Position numbers and translations under genes: made by a program
Notes under the pieces: generated by a model
Database searches by the model: none
What the model was told of the DNA's origin: nothing
Seen by the model: only the letters and a program-made list of their open reading frames with translations
In this document: positions 35,074 through 44,834 of the stretch, piece by piece
How positions within the stretch are numbered: the stretch's first letter is position 1
Layout: every line of letters starts with the position of its first letter
Source: Cyanobacteriota bacterium
GTDB taxonomy: Bacteria; Acidobacteriota; Vicinamibacteria; Vicinamibacterales; UBA2999
DNA length: 64,000 nt
NCBI GenBank assembly: GCA_019752015.1
Contig: JAIEMQ010000037.1
Span: 1 to 64,000 of the forward strand
Direction of reading: 5' to 3'

Positions 35074-37917
35074 ATGCGACTGTCGACGGAGCGCGCCCTG
35101 ATCGGCGCGGTCATGACGATCTCCCTCGTCACGCTTGGACTCCAGGCGTTCGTGTTACGGCCGCATCTGTGGCCGGCCGGCGCCGGACTCACCCTGTCCG
35201 GCGAGACCGTCATGGGCACGCTGGCAGCGCCGCGGCCCGTTGCGGTCATTCGCCCTCCCGACGTGCGAGACGCGGCAGGCCAAACAATTTCCGCGATGCG
35301 TGTCTGGCCGGGTGGCGCGGCGGCTCAGGCGGGCGTGCGCGAAGGCGACGTCATTCGCGCGTTGCCCACGAATCCAGCTGAAGTGTTGCGCGTCTGGCGC
35401 GAGCAGCAACTCGCGGCGCCGGGCGATCCCGTCACCTTCGAGTTTGCGGGCGCAAGTGGATCGCATCGCGCGATCACGATCGAGCGTCCCGCCGTGTGGG
35501 CGATGGACGATCCGCCGTGGGGCGCATGGTTCCGGCAGCATCTCGGGCCGCTGTCGCAGATGACGGCGTTCATCGCCGGTGCGCTCGTGCTCGTATTGCT
35601 CGGCGCGCGCGGCACGACCGCGACGCTGATGACGCTCGCGCTCCTCGCCACGGCGACGGCAAACAGCGGCCCGCTGCTCGGTGCCGAGCAGGTCGTGCCC
35701 GTGATCGGGCCGGTGTTGTTGATCTTCAACTGGCTGATCACCGCGTTCTCGTTCCCGATCATCGGGCTGGCGGTTCTCTCCTTTCCGCGTCGCGCGGAGA
35801 TCCTCGATCGCCAGAAGTGGATCGTCCCCGCCGTGATGGCGGCGTCGCTGCCGATGTTCGTGATCGGATCGGTGACGGCGGTGTTCCTGCTCGGGTCCGA
35901 CGTCACGCTGCCGGCGCTGTCGTGGCTGGCGATGCACGGCTGGACGTTCGAGGCGTCGTTCGCGCTCGCCCTCGCCGCCAACGTGCTGATCGTCGTCGAA
36001 GGCATCTCGCGGTACCGCGTCAACCTCGATGCCGACGAACGGCGGCGCATTCAGATCGTCGTCTACACCGGCGTGCCGGCGGTGTTTGCCTATGCGCTGA
36101 AGGTCGGCATTCCGATCGTGCTCGGGCTGCTCGGCTTCCCCGTCGAATTGCCGTGGCCGATCGAAGTGGTCCTGCAGGCGATCGTCCTGCTGCCGGCGTT
36201 TGGTCTTCCCTATGCCGTCGCGGTCGATCACGTATTCAGCCCGCGGACCATCCTGCGGCGCAGCCTGCAGTACGCGTTCGCGCGGCGGACGCTGACCGTG
36301 CTCGTGGCGATACCGATCATCGCCCTGGTGGTGTCGCTCGTGCAGCAGCGGGACATGTCGCTCGCGATGATCGTCAGCGGCCGGCCGCTCTTTTACATCT
36401 TCTTTTTGACGATGCTTGGCCTGGCGTTGAAATACCGCGAGAGCGCGCAGCGTTGGCTCGATCAGCGTTTCTTCCGCACCGAGTACGACGCGCGCGAGAT
36501 CCTCGTCTCGCTGGCCGCACGCGTGCCGTATGAAGCGGAGCCGCGCGATCTCGTCACGATGGTCGTCACGCAGATCGACTCGGCGCTGCATCCCGAAGCG
36601 ATCGCGGTGCTCGCATCCGGATCGCCTCACGGATCGAATCCTTCGGCGTCGTTCGATCCGGTTGCTGTGCTGCGGGCGGATCCCAAACCGCTTGCCGCCG
36701 ACAGCGGTGTGATCACGCTGCTGACATGGTCCGACAAGCCGCTCGAGGTCTTTCTGGATGACGAGCAGTCGCCTGTTGCGCGCGTCCCCCCCGCGGATCG
36801 CAAGTGGCTGGCCGGGATGAACGCGGCGCTCCTTGTCCCGATCTTCGCCGGCGGCAGCGATCCACGTCCCTTCGTCGGATTGATCGCGCTCGGCAAGAAG
36901 CGGTCGGAGGAGCCCTACACCCCGGAAGATCGCGAGCTGCTGCGCGGCATCGCGGTGCAGATGGGCGTGGCGCTGGACTTGTCGCGATTGCGAAAGCAAG
37001 TGGGATCGACAATGGCCGGCGCCGGTTCGGCCGCCACACAAACCTTCACCCCTACGGTCGTCCACGGCGGAAGCAGCGGCAGCTCGGTCATCACCGTCGG
37101 CGCTGTCGTCGACAACAAGTATCGCGTCGACTCGATCATCGGCCAGGGCGGCATGGGCGCCGTGTTCAGGGCGTGGGACGTCCGGCTCGAGCGACCCGTG
37201 GCGATCAAGGTCGTGCGCGCGGACCTGATTTCCGATCCGGATTCACGCGCGCGCTTCAATCGTGAGTCGAAGATCGTCGCCCGGCTGCAGCACCCGTCGA
37301 TTGTGACCGTCTACGACTACGGCAACCTCGCGGACGGATCCGCATTCCTGGTCATGGAGTTCGTGCCCGGCGAGGACCTGCGGCATTTCCTGAAGCGTGA
37401 AAAGAAACTCGACCCGGGGCGGATGTCGGCGCTGATGACCGGCATTTGCGGCGGCGTGGAGATCGCGCACAAGTCGAGCATCTTCCATCGCGATCTGAAA
37501 CCGGAGAACATCCTGCTGCCTGAAAGCGGCACGGGCCCGAAGGTCGTCGACTTCGGCGTGGCCAAGCTGACGAATTCCGCGGCCGGCGACGGCGGGACGA
37601 TGTCGGTGGTGGGGACGATCGTCGGAACGCCGACTTACATGGCGCCGGAGCAGTTGCGTGGTGAGGCCGTCGACGCGCGCGCCGACGTCTACAGTCTCGG
37701 CGTGATGGCCTACGAGATGTTGACGATGAAGGTGCCCTATCCGGGCTCGTCGATCTTCGACATCGGCATGAAGCAGGTCGAAGGCAAGGTGGATACGAGC
37801 AGCCTCGATCCCTCGCTCGCCGAATTGATCACGAGCGCGATCGCGTATGAAAAAGAAAAGCGGCCTCCAAGTGCGTCGGCGTTCGCCGAAGCCCTTCAGG
37901 CCGCTTCGCGTTTTTAA
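35074..37917 (+). CDS. Membrane PDZ-GAF serine/threonine kinase with C-terminal kinase domain
   Basis: The 947-residue protein has an N-terminal helix, a periplasmic PDZ-like domain (about residues 45-140; ISAMRVWPGGAAAQAGVREG), roughly seven to eight hydrophobic helices (about 160-450), a GAF-like domain (about 475-650) and a Pkn2-type kinase domain (about 690-945). Kinase motifs are complete: IIGQGGMGAVFRAWD, VAIKVVRAD (Lys near 711), FHRDLKPENILLPE (Asp near 806), VDFGVAKL and TPTYMAPEQLRG. The usual bacterial layout has the kinase at the N-terminus followed by one helix and a sensor; here the order is reversed. Intra-gene terminator-like stems follow the kinase domain. Confidence 0.9.
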   Translation: MRLSTERALIGAVMTISLVTLGLQAFVLRPHLWPAGAGLTLSGETVMGTLAAPRPVAVIRPPDVRDAAGQTISAMRVWPGGAAAQAGVREGDVIRALPTNPAEVLRVWREQQLAAPGDPVTFEFAGASGSHRAITIERPAVWAMDDPPWGAWFRQHLGPLSQMTAFIAGALVLVLLGARGTTATLMTLALLATATANSGPLLGAEQVVPVIGPVLLIFNWLITAFSFPIIGLAVLSFPRRAEILDRQKWIVPAVMAASLPMFVIGSVTAVFLLGSDVTLPALSWLAMHGWTFEASFALALAANVLIVVEGISRYRVNLDADERRRIQIVVYTGVPAVFAYALKVGIPIVLGLLGFPVELPWPIEVVLQAIVLLPAFGLPYAVAVDHVFSPRTILRRSLQYAFARRTLTVLVAIPIIALVVSLVQQRDMSLAMIVSGRPLFYIFFLTMLGLALKYRESAQRWLDQRFFRTEYDAREILVSLAARVPYEAEPRDLVTMVVTQIDSALHPEAIAVLASGSPHGSNPSASFDPVAVLRADPKPLAADSGVITLLTWSDKPLEVFLDDEQSPVARVPPADRKWLAGMNAALLVPIFAGGSDPRPFVGLIALGKKRSEEPYTPEDRELLRGIAVQMGVALDLSRLRKQVGSTMAGAGSAATQTFTPTVVHGGSSGSSVITVGAVVDNKYRVDSIIGQGGMGAVFRAWDVRLERPVAIKVVRADLISDPDSRARFNRESKIVARLQHPSIVTVYDYGNLADGSAFLVMEFVPGEDLRHFLKREKKLDPGRMSALMTGICGGVEIAHKSSIFHRDLKPENILLPESGTGPKVVDFGVAKLTNSAAGDGGTMSVVGTIVGTPTYMAPEQLRGEAVDARADVYSLGVMAYEMLTMKVPYPGSSIFDIGMKQVEGKVDTSSLDPSLAELITSAIAYEKEKRPPSASAFAEALQAASRF
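37858..37915 (+). terminator. Terminator overlapping the end of the kinase gene
   Basis: Stem AAGCGGCCT (37858-37866) pairs with AGGCCGCTT (37898-37906), followed by CGCG and a run of five T residues. The stem lies within the last codons of the kinase gene. Confidence 0.55.
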
Positions 37918-37938
37918 CTTTTAATTTTTAATTTTTAA
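37911..37938. repeat. Heptamer array, unit TTTTTAA (first copy)
   Basis: Four tandem units TTTTTAA, CTTTTAA, TTTTTAA and TTTTTAA run from the stop region of the kinase gene to the stop codon of the convergent gene at 37939. The array and flanks (37910-37943 region) are identical to those at 50401-50434, including the variant second unit. Confidence 0.9.
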
Positions 37939-38205
37939 CTACTTCTTCTTATTCATGTCGGCCAGGCGACGTTCGATTTCCGCAATCGCCTGTCCGATTT
38001 GATTCTTGCGTGCCTCGTGCGTGGTCGATTCCGCCTGGCGCTGCAATTCGATCTTCGCCAGCCGCAACGATTCCACCTGACGCACGTGCTCGGGGTCGAC
38101 TTTGGGGCCGCGATCTTTCGCGACCTTGCGGGCTTCCTCGAGTTCGTCCATGCGCTCTTGCAAGCGCGCTTCAGCGTCGATCAGTCCTTCTCCGGCGTCA
38201 CCCAT
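37939..38205 (-). CDS. Small coiled-coil protein
   Basis: The 88-residue protein is almost entirely charged amphipathic helix (ARLQERMDELEEARKVAKD; IELQRQAESTTHEARKNQIG; IAEIERRLADMNKKK) and so predicts a coiled coil. It has no Cys, no membrane segment and no recognisable domain. It is divergent from lhr by about 26 bases and convergent with the kinase gene across a heptamer array. Confidence 0.6.
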   Translation of the reverse strand: MGDAGEGLIDAEARLQERMDELEEARKVAKDRGPKVDPEHVRQVESLRLAKIELQRQAESTTHEARKNQIGQAIAEIERRLADMNKKK

Positions 38206-38231
38206 GAATCCGTCGATTATACACTGGCGAT

Positions 38232-41200
38232 GTGAGGGCGTTTCATCCGGCTGTCACCGAATGGTTCGGCGCGGTCTTCGCTGAACCAACTGCGCCGCAA
38301 AAACGCGGCTGGCCGCCGATCGCACGCGGTGAGTCAACGCTGATCCTTGCGCCGACCGGCAGCGGCAAGACACTCACGGCGTTCCTGTGGTCGCTCAACC
38401 GGCTGATGTTCGAGCCGGCGCCGCCGGCACCTGAGCGGTGCCGCGTTCTCTATATATCTCCGCTCAAGGCGCTGGCCGTCGACGTCGAGCGCAACCTGCG
38501 CGCGCCGCTCGCGGGAATTACAAATGTGGCAGCGGGCAAGGGCATCCCCTTTCATTCACCGGTGATCGCGGTCCGCACCGGCGACACGCCCGCATCGGAG
38601 CGCGCGAAATTCTCGCGGACGCCGGCGGACATCCTGATTACGACGCCGGAGTCGCTGTTCCTGCTGCTGACCTCGAACGCGCACGAGGTGTTGAAGTCGG
38701 TGGAGACGGTGATCATCGACGAGATTCACGCGATGGTCGCGACCAAGCGCGGCGCGCACCTGGCGCTGTCGCTGGAACGACTCGCACGAATCACCAACAA
38801 GCCGTTGCAACGGATCGGATTGTCGGCGACGCAGCGGCCGCTCGATGAAGTCGCACGCTATCTGGGCGGCGCCGTCACTTCCAAATCCAAGACCTCAAGA
38901 CCTCAAGACCTCAAGACCAACGCCGAAGAGTCCGTCCATGACGAATTTGAAGACGATCACAAAGTTACCTATCGCGATGTGACGATCGTCGATGCCAGCG
39001 CGCCGAAGCGGCTCGCGATCAGCGTGCAGACGCCGGTGGAAGACATGGCGGCGATGGGCAAGCCCGTCGAGCAGCCGAGCGGGCCCGCGGCGCAGGGGCC
39101 GGTCGCCCAATCGATCTGGAGCTCGATTCATCCGCGGCTGGTCGAGCTGATTCGATCGCATCGATCGACGCTGCTGTTCGTGAACAGCCGCCGGCTGGCG
39201 GAGCGGCTCGCGGGCGCGCTGAACGAGATTGCCGGCGAGGCGCTGGTGCGCGCGCATCACGGATCGCTGGCGCGGGCGCAGCGCACCGAGATCGAGGACC
39301 TGCTGAAGGGCGGACAGCTGCGCGCGCTGGTGGCGACCTCGTCGCTCGAGCTCGGCATCGACATGGGCGCCATCGATCTCGTGATCCAGATTGAGGCGCC
39401 TCCGTCGGTCGCGAGCGGCCTGCAGCGCATCGGCCGCGCCGGCCACAGCGTCGGCGAGATCAGCGAAGGCATCATCTTTCCGAAGTTTCGCGGCGACCTG
39501 GTGGCGTGCGCGGCGGTGACCGCGGCGATGCGGCAAGGCAAGGTGGAATCGTCCCGCTATCCGCGCAACCCGCTCGATGTGCTCGCGCAACAGCTCGTCG
39601 CGATGGCGTCGATGGAACGCTGGCCGGTCGACGATCTGTATCGCACCGTTCGGTCGGCCGCGCCATTCGCGGAGCTGTCGCGGCCGATTTTCGACGGCGT
39701 GCTCGACATGTTGTCGGGCCGCTATCCGTCCGACGAATTCGCGGAGCTGCGGCCGCGCGTGACCTGGGATCGCGTCAACGGCATGGTGATGGCGCGGCAA
39801 GGCGCGAAGCGCGTGGCCATAGCCAACGCCGGCACGATTCCGGATCGCGGTCTCTACGGCGTGTTCCTGACCGGCGCCGACAAGGACAAGGCGCGCGTCG
39901 GCGAGCTCGACGAAGAGATGGTGTTCGAGGCGCGCGCGGGCGAAACATTCCTGCTGGGCGCGTCGACGTGGCGCATCGATCAGATCACGCACGATCGCGT
40001 GATGGTCTCCCCCGCTCCCGGCGAGCCGGGGAAGATGCCGTTCTGGAAAGGTGAAGGCCCGGGCCGGCCGGTCGAGCTCGGCATGGCCATCGGCAAGCTG
40101 ATTCGCGAGCTGCGCAAGCAGGAACCGGCGGCGGCGGTGGCCGCGCTGCAGAGCGATCACGGTCTCGATGCCAAGGCGGCCGCGAACCTGGTCGCGTATC
40201 TCGACGAACAGTTCGCCGCCGCCGGCGCGGTGCCCGACGATCGCACGATCGTCATCGAGCGCTCGCGCGACGATCTCGGCGACTGGCGCGTCGCGGTGCT
40301 GTCGCCGCTCGGCAGCCGCGTGCATGCCCCGTGGGCGATGGCCGCCACCGCCCGCATCCGCGATGAAGCCGGCCTCGATGTCGAAGTGATGTGGTCGGAT
40401 GATGGCTTCGTCGTCCGCTATCCGGACGGCGAGCGCCCGCCGGACACATCGCTGCTGTTGCCGGATCCGGATGAAGTCGAGCGGCTCGTCGTGCGACAGC
40501 TCGGCTCGACGGCGATGTTTTCATCGCGCTTCCGTGAAGCCGCCGGCCGGGCGCTGTTGTTGCCGAAACGCCGCCCGGGCGCGCGTGCGCCGCTGTGGCA
40601 GCTGAGAAAGCGCGCCTCCGATCTGCTCGCGGTGGCAGCGCGATTCGGATCGTTTCCGATCATCCTCGAGACGTATCGAGAATGCCTGCGGGACATTTTT
40701 GATCTGCCCGCGCTCACGGACATCATGCAGCGCGTGCGCAGTCGATCGTTGCGGGTTGTCAACGTCGAGTCGCAGAAGCCGTCGCCGTTCTCGGCATCAC
40801 TGTTGTTCGGATACGTCGCGAACTACATCTACGACGGCGACGCGCCGCTGGCGGAGCGGCGCGCGCAGGCGCTGTCGGTCGATCAGTCGCAGCTGCGCGA
40901 CCTGATCGGCGACACCGAGCTGCGCGATCTGCTGGACGAATCGGTGCTCGACACGCTCGAGCAGGAGCTGCAGCACTTGCCGGCGCGCTTTCATGCGCGA
41001 TCGACCGACGCCGTTCACGATCTGCTGCTCCGCCTCGGCGATCTGACGCGCGAGGAGATCGCGGCGCGCAGCGAATCAGGCGTGGCCGCGCCGGCGATCG
41101 ACGATCTGGTCAAGACCCGTCGCGCACTGATCGTTCGGCTGACCGGCGAAGAGCGCATCATCGCCGTGGAAGACGCGGCGCGGTATCGCGACGCGATCGG

Positions 41201-42800
41201 CGTGCCGCTGCCGCCCGGCTTGCCGATCACGCTGCTCGAACCCGTCGCCGATCCCGTCGGAGATCTCGTGAGGCGGTTCGGCAGAACGCACGGTCCATTC
41301 ACGGGCAAGGATGTCGCTGCGCGGCTGGGTCTGGGACCTGCCGTGATCGATGCGGCGCTGCAACGCCTGATGGCAACGGGTCGCGTTGTCGACGGCGAAT
41401 TCCGGCCGGGCGGACGAGGCCGCGAATGGTGTGATGCGGAAGTGCTGCGGACCGTTCGCCAGCGATCGTTGGCGAGGTTACGGCAGGAGGTCGAGCCGGT
41501 CGAATCGACGGCGCTCGGCCGCTTCCTGGTCGGCTGGCATTCGCTGGCGAGGCCGCGTTACGGGCTCGATGGCCTGCTCGATGTCGTCGAGCAGCTGCAG
41601 GGCGTGCCGATCGCGGCGTCGGTGCTCGATAGTGAAATCCTGCCCGCGCGGGTCCGCGATTACTCGCCGGCAATGCTGGATACGTTGCTTGGCGCCGGCG
41701 AAGTGTCGTGGACCGGTGTCGAGCCGCTTGGCGATCGCGACGGCCGCATCGCGCTCTATCTCACCGATCACCTGACGAAGCTGCTGTCGCCGGAGGCGCT
41801 CGGTGGACGCCGGACCGAAGGACTGAGCGGACGCGAAACGCAGATCGTCGCGCACCTGCATCGCAATGGCGCGTCGTTCTTCGGTCCGCTGCACGAGGCG
41901 GCGGGGGGCGGGTTTCCTCAGGAGACGGTCGACGCCATCTGGGATCTCGTGTGGAAGGGCCTGCTCACCAACGACACGCTGCATGCGCTGCGCGCGTACT
42001 CCGCGCCGCCGGAGCGCACCCGTCGCCCGGGCAAGGGCACGACGTTTCGATCGCGGCGGTTGATTCCACCGTCCGCGGAAGGGCGATGGACGCTGGTGCC
42101 GTCGCCATCGTCTTCCGCAACAACGTGGGCGACCGCGATGGCGAACCAGTTGCTCGTGCGCCACGGCATCGTGACGCGCGATGTCACGGCGATCGAACAG
42201 CTCCCGGGCGGCTTCTCGGCGATGTATCCGGTGCTGCGGCGGCTCGAGGAAACCGGACGCATCCGCCGCGGCTATTTCGTCGCCGGCCTCGGCGCGGCGC
42301 AGTTTGCGCAGCCTGGCGCCGTCGATCTCCTGCGCGACATGCGCGAGGGCCGGGACGACGAGGTGGTCGCCGTCACCGTTTCGGCGACTGATCCTGCGAA
42401 TCCATTTGGGGTGTTGATTCCGTGGCCGATGACGACGGGGACTGATTCGCGCGGCGCCACGCGAACCGCCGGCGCTCGCGTGATCATCGTCAATGGCCGG
42501 GCGGCGGCGTGGATCGGCCGCGGCGATCGACAACTCGTCGTGTGCGTGCCGGACGACGAGCCGGAGCGATCGCGTATCGGGCGGGCGATGGCGCGCGAGC
42601 TCAAGGCGATCGCCGAGCGTGCGCCGGAGGGGCGGCGCGGCTGGCTGATCGAGGAGATCAACGGCAAGCCGGCGATCGAGCATCCGGCCGGCCAGTTCCT
42701 GCTCGAGTCGGGCTTTACCTCGACGGCGATGGGGCTGCAGTTGCGCGTGCCGCGGCGGCCGATGCGGCTGCAGGGCGATCCGCCGGACGACGATGCCTGA
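38232..42800 (+). CDS. lhr: Large ATP-dependent helicase Lhr
   Basis: The 1522-residue SF2 helicase matches Lhr in length and order. The helicase core holds the Q-motif region, APTGSGKTLTAF (Walker A), VIIDEIHAM (DEIH box), GLSATQRPLDEVARYL and GLQRIGRAGHSVGE. Next come the winged-helix and beta-barrel Lhr-core domains, then the long C-terminal winged-helix arrays (DPVGDLVRRFGRTHGPFTG…). Lhr translocates 3' to 5' on single-stranded DNA and is linked to DNA repair. The start is GTG 38232, preceded by a TATACA-like box and no Shine-Dalgarno. Between motifs III and IV an 8-bp tandem repeat (38888-38918) encodes a non-conserved insert, KTSRPQDLKT. It overlaps nei. Confidence 0.94.
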   Translation: MRAFHPAVTEWFGAVFAEPTAPQKRGWPPIARGESTLILAPTGSGKTLTAFLWSLNRLMFEPAPPAPERCRVLYISPLKALAVDVERNLRAPLAGITNVAAGKGIPFHSPVIAVRTGDTPASERAKFSRTPADILITTPESLFLLLTSNAHEVLKSVETVIIDEIHAMVATKRGAHLALSLERLARITNKPLQRIGLSATQRPLDEVARYLGGAVTSKSKTSRPQDLKTNAEESVHDEFEDDHKVTYRDVTIVDASAPKRLAISVQTPVEDMAAMGKPVEQPSGPAAQGPVAQSIWSSIHPRLVELIRSHRSTLLFVNSRRLAERLAGALNEIAGEALVRAHHGSLARAQRTEIEDLLKGGQLRALVATSSLELGIDMGAIDLVIQIEAPPSVASGLQRIGRAGHSVGEISEGIIFPKFRGDLVACAAVTAAMRQGKVESSRYPRNPLDVLAQQLVAMASMERWPVDDLYRTVRSAAPFAELSRPIFDGVLDMLSGRYPSDEFAELRPRVTWDRVNGMVMARQGAKRVAIANAGTIPDRGLYGVFLTGADKDKARVGELDEEMVFEARAGETFLLGASTWRIDQITHDRVMVSPAPGEPGKMPFWKGEGPGRPVELGMAIGKLIRELRKQEPAAAVAALQSDHGLDAKAAANLVAYLDEQFAAAGAVPDDRTIVIERSRDDLGDWRVAVLSPLGSRVHAPWAMAATARIRDEAGLDVEVMWSDDGFVVRYPDGERPPDTSLLLPDPDEVERLVVRQLGSTAMFSSRFREAAGRALLLPKRRPGARAPLWQLRKRASDLLAVAARFGSFPIILETYRECLRDIFDLPALTDIMQRVRSRSLRVVNVESQKPSPFSASLLFGYVANYIYDGDAPLAERRAQALSVDQSQLRDLIGDTELRDLLDESVLDTLEQELQHLPARFHARSTDAVHDLLLRLGDLTREEIAARSESGVAAPAIDDLVKTRRALIVRLTGEERIIAVEDAARYRDAIGVPLPPGLPITLLEPVADPVGDLVRRFGRTHGPFTGKDVAARLGLGPAVIDAALQRLMATGRVVDGEFRPGGRGREWCDAEVLRTVRQRSLARLRQEVEPVESTALGRFLVGWHSLARPRYGLDGLLDVVEQLQGVPIAASVLDSEILPARVRDYSPAMLDTLLGAGEVSWTGVEPLGDRDGRIALYLTDHLTKLLSPEALGGRRTEGLSGRETQIVAHLHRNGASFFGPLHEAAGGGFPQETVDAIWDLVWKGLLTNDTLHALRAYSAPPERTRRPGKGTTFRSRRLIPPSAEGRWTLVPSPSSSATTWATAMANQLLVRHGIVTRDVTAIEQLPGGFSAMYPVLRRLEETGRIRRGYFVAGLGAAQFAQPGAVDLLRDMREGRDDEVVAVTVSATDPANPFGVLIPWPMTTGTDSRGATRTAGARVIIVNGRAAAWIGRGDRQLVVCVPDDEPERSRIGRAMARELKAIAERAPEGRRGWLIEEINGKPAIEHPAGQFLLESGFTSTAMGLQLRVPRRPMRLQGDPPDDDA
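38888..38918. repeat. Octamer array inside lhr, unit CAAGACCT
   Basis: Three full copies of CAAGACCT plus a 7-base partial lie in frame within lhr and encode SKTSRPQDLKT, in a loop between conserved helicase motifs. Confidence 0.85.
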
Positions 42801-43623
42801 AGGCGACCACATCTATCGCACCGCGAAGAACATGCATCGCGTGCTGGCCGGTCATGCGGTGACGAAGTTCGCGACCGCGTATGCGCATCTCGATCGCGTC
42901 AACGTCGACACACCGATCGCCGGCCGCGTGATTGAGAAGATCGTGTCGGCGGGCAAACACCACCTGATTCACTTCAGCGGCGATCTCATCCTGCGCACGC
43001 ACATGCGCATGAACGGATCGTGGCACCTGTATCGTCACGGCGAGAAATGGTGGCGTGGCGAGCACGCCATGCGCGTGCGCATCGACACCGCCGACTGGGT
43101 CGCGGTCGCCTTCAACGTGCCGGTCGCGGAGTTCGTGACGCCGACGGAGCTGAAGAAGGGCGACCCGGTCGCGCAGCTCGGGCCTGATCTGCTCGGTGAG
43201 ACCTTCGATCGCGAGGAGGCGATGCGCCGCATTGTCGCGAGCGGCCATCGCGCGATCGCGCAGACGCTGCTCGATCAGCGGATCGTCGCCGGCATCGGCA
43301 ACGTCTACAAATCGGAAGTGCTGTTCATGTCTGGTGTGCATCCGGAGGTGCCGTCGAGCGCGGTCCCGCGCGAGGCGCTCGAGCGGATGATGGACATCGC
43401 CCGCGGGGTGCTCAAAGACAACGTCGTCGACGGCTCGTTGCCGCGGATTCAGACGTATCGCAATCTCCGCCAGCTGAATCGCGCGAGCGAGCACGACGAG
43501 AGCCTGTGGGTCTACGGCCGCCGCGGCAAACCGTGCCGCAAATGCGGCACCCCGATCGAGATGAAGAAGGCCGGCCTCGAAGCCCGCTCCACCTACTGGT
43601 GCCCACGCTGCCAGCGTCTGTAA
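42793..43623 (+). CDS. nei: Fpg/Nei-family DNA glycosylase
   Basis: The 276-residue bifunctional glycosylase/AP lyase begins MPEGDHIYR, with catalytic Pro2 and Glu3. The helix-two-turn-helix region is in IAQTLLDQRIVAGIGNVYKS, and the zinc finger is CRKCGTPIEMKK … YWCPRCQ. It removes oxidised bases and cuts the strand. The TGD motif and general sequence suggest the Nei/Nei2 branch over Fpg, but this is not certain. The ATG overlaps the lhr stop by eight bases, consistent with the lhr-nei pairing seen in other bacteria. Confidence 0.9.
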   Translation: MPEGDHIYRTAKNMHRVLAGHAVTKFATAYAHLDRVNVDTPIAGRVIEKIVSAGKHHLIHFSGDLILRTHMRMNGSWHLYRHGEKWWRGEHAMRVRIDTADWVAVAFNVPVAEFVTPTELKKGDPVAQLGPDLLGETFDREEAMRRIVASGHRAIAQTLLDQRIVAGIGNVYKSEVLFMSGVHPEVPSSAVPREALERMMDIARGVLKDNVVDGSLPRIQTYRNLRQLNRASEHDESLWVYGRRGKPCRKCGTPIEMKKAGLEARSTYWCPRCQRL

Positions 43624-43627
43624 TTGG

Positions 43628-43731
43628 GTGCCTGGCACCCGGTAACGGTCCGCGTCACCGGTAACCGATGCCTGGCACCCGGTAACGATCCGCGTCACCG
43701 GTAACTGATGCCTGGCACACGGTAACGGTCG
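43628..43731. repeat. 40-bp REP-like tandem repeat left of the RAYT gene
   Basis: About 2.6 copies with a 40-bp period (TGCCTGGCACCC at 43629, 43669 and 43709). Each unit contains the palindrome core GTGCCTGGCAC and the segment GGTAACGGTCCGCGTCACCG. Confidence 0.9.
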
Positions 43732-43897
43732 CAGCGGTGTTGGCAACCCAGGCGGCGACGCAGAATTTTCGATGCCTTCGCTCGGATCGCATTGCAACAA
43801 CTGCGACGACAAGCCCCATGACAAACAGCGATCTTCCAGATTCATTCGGAAAAACGTGTGGCGAAGCCCCGGCCGCCATTTTGAATGATCCGCGCAC

Positions 43898-44803
43898 ATG
43901 GGCAGACCTGAGCGGCCGAACATCCCTGGTGCGACCTACCACGTCATGAACCGCGGAAATCGGAAAGGGTTCATTTTCGAAGACGACCACGATCGGCGAC
44001 AGCTCTTACGAACGCTGATCGAAAAACAGCGCGTGCACGACGTGCAGATCGCGGCGGGTACGCTGATGGACAATCACTTTCATCTTGTAGTCGTGACACC
44101 GCATGGAAATTTGTCAGAATTCATGGAACGACTGCAGGGTGAATATGCACGGTACTTTAACCGTCGCCACGCCCTCGTCGGCCATGTCTTTCAGGGGCGT
44201 TTCCGACACGTCCTCATCGAGTGCGACGCGCACCTATTGACGGCCATTTGTTACGTCTTCATGAATCCAGTGACGGCGAGGCTGGTCGACAATCTCGAAG
44301 ATTACAAATGGAGCAGTTACGCAGCCGCCGCCGGCTACCGTCCGGTGCCGGCGTATCTTTCACTGGAATGGCTACAAGCGCTGTACCCGACTCTCTCTTT
44401 ACGCGAAGCGCAGAACCGTCTACGCAGGCTGATGAGCGAACCGAAGCCGGTGGCGGCTTACGTCGAGGCCTTGGAACTAAACGTAAGCGCAGACACAGTC
44501 GGTCAGGTAGTAAGGTCATACACCGGCGAGCAGCTGCAACTCGCCTCGATGCCGCGCATTTACCGAACAGCTCTTCGACCGCCACTGGAGAAGCTGTTAG
44601 AGACCTGCGCGGGAGATCGCCACGCCTTCATCAGAGAGGCGCGAATTACATGCGGGTACAGCAACCGTGAAATTGGAGGAGCGCTCGGCCTTAAGCCGTC
44701 GACGATCAGCGAGATTTTCTGTAAAGAGTTGCGTCGCGTCCGACCCATTCCACCTGAGCAGCAAACCGCCAGCTCGGATCAGGCGCAGAATCAACTGGCC
44801 TGA
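43898..44803 (+). CDS. REP-associated tyrosine transposase (RAYT) with a C-terminal HTH
   Basis: The 301-residue Y1 HUH protein starts MGRPERPNIPGATYHVMNRG. The HUH motif is MDNHFHLVVVTP near residue 63. A candidate catalytic tyrosine lies in EYARYFNRRHALVGHVFQGR, followed by NPVTARLVDNLEDYKWSSY, a RAYT hallmark. Residues about 240-285 (GYSNREIGGALGLKPSTISE) form a helix-turn-helix, a C-terminal extension found in some RAYTs. Flanking REP-like repeats in opposite orientation support a domesticated REP-mobilising enzyme. It appears intact, unlike the transposase at 22 kb. Confidence 0.88.
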   Translation: MGRPERPNIPGATYHVMNRGNRKGFIFEDDHDRRQLLRTLIEKQRVHDVQIAAGTLMDNHFHLVVVTPHGNLSEFMERLQGEYARYFNRRHALVGHVFQGRFRHVLIECDAHLLTAICYVFMNPVTARLVDNLEDYKWSSYAAAAGYRPVPAYLSLEWLQALYPTLSLREAQNRLRRLMSEPKPVAAYVEALELNVSADTVGQVVRSYTGEQLQLASMPRIYRTALRPPLEKLLETCAGDRHAFIREARITCGYSNREIGGALGLKPSTISEIFCKELRRVRPIPPEQQTASSDQAQNQLA

Positions 44804-44834
44804 CGCCAGTTCATGCAGCCGGCGCCGGCGGCGA

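Noticed and set aside
43628-43731. The 40-bp direct repeats looked like the start of a CRISPR array
   Set aside because: The units abut each other without variable spacers, contain a palindrome shared with the right flank, and lie next to a Y1 transposase instead of cas genes.
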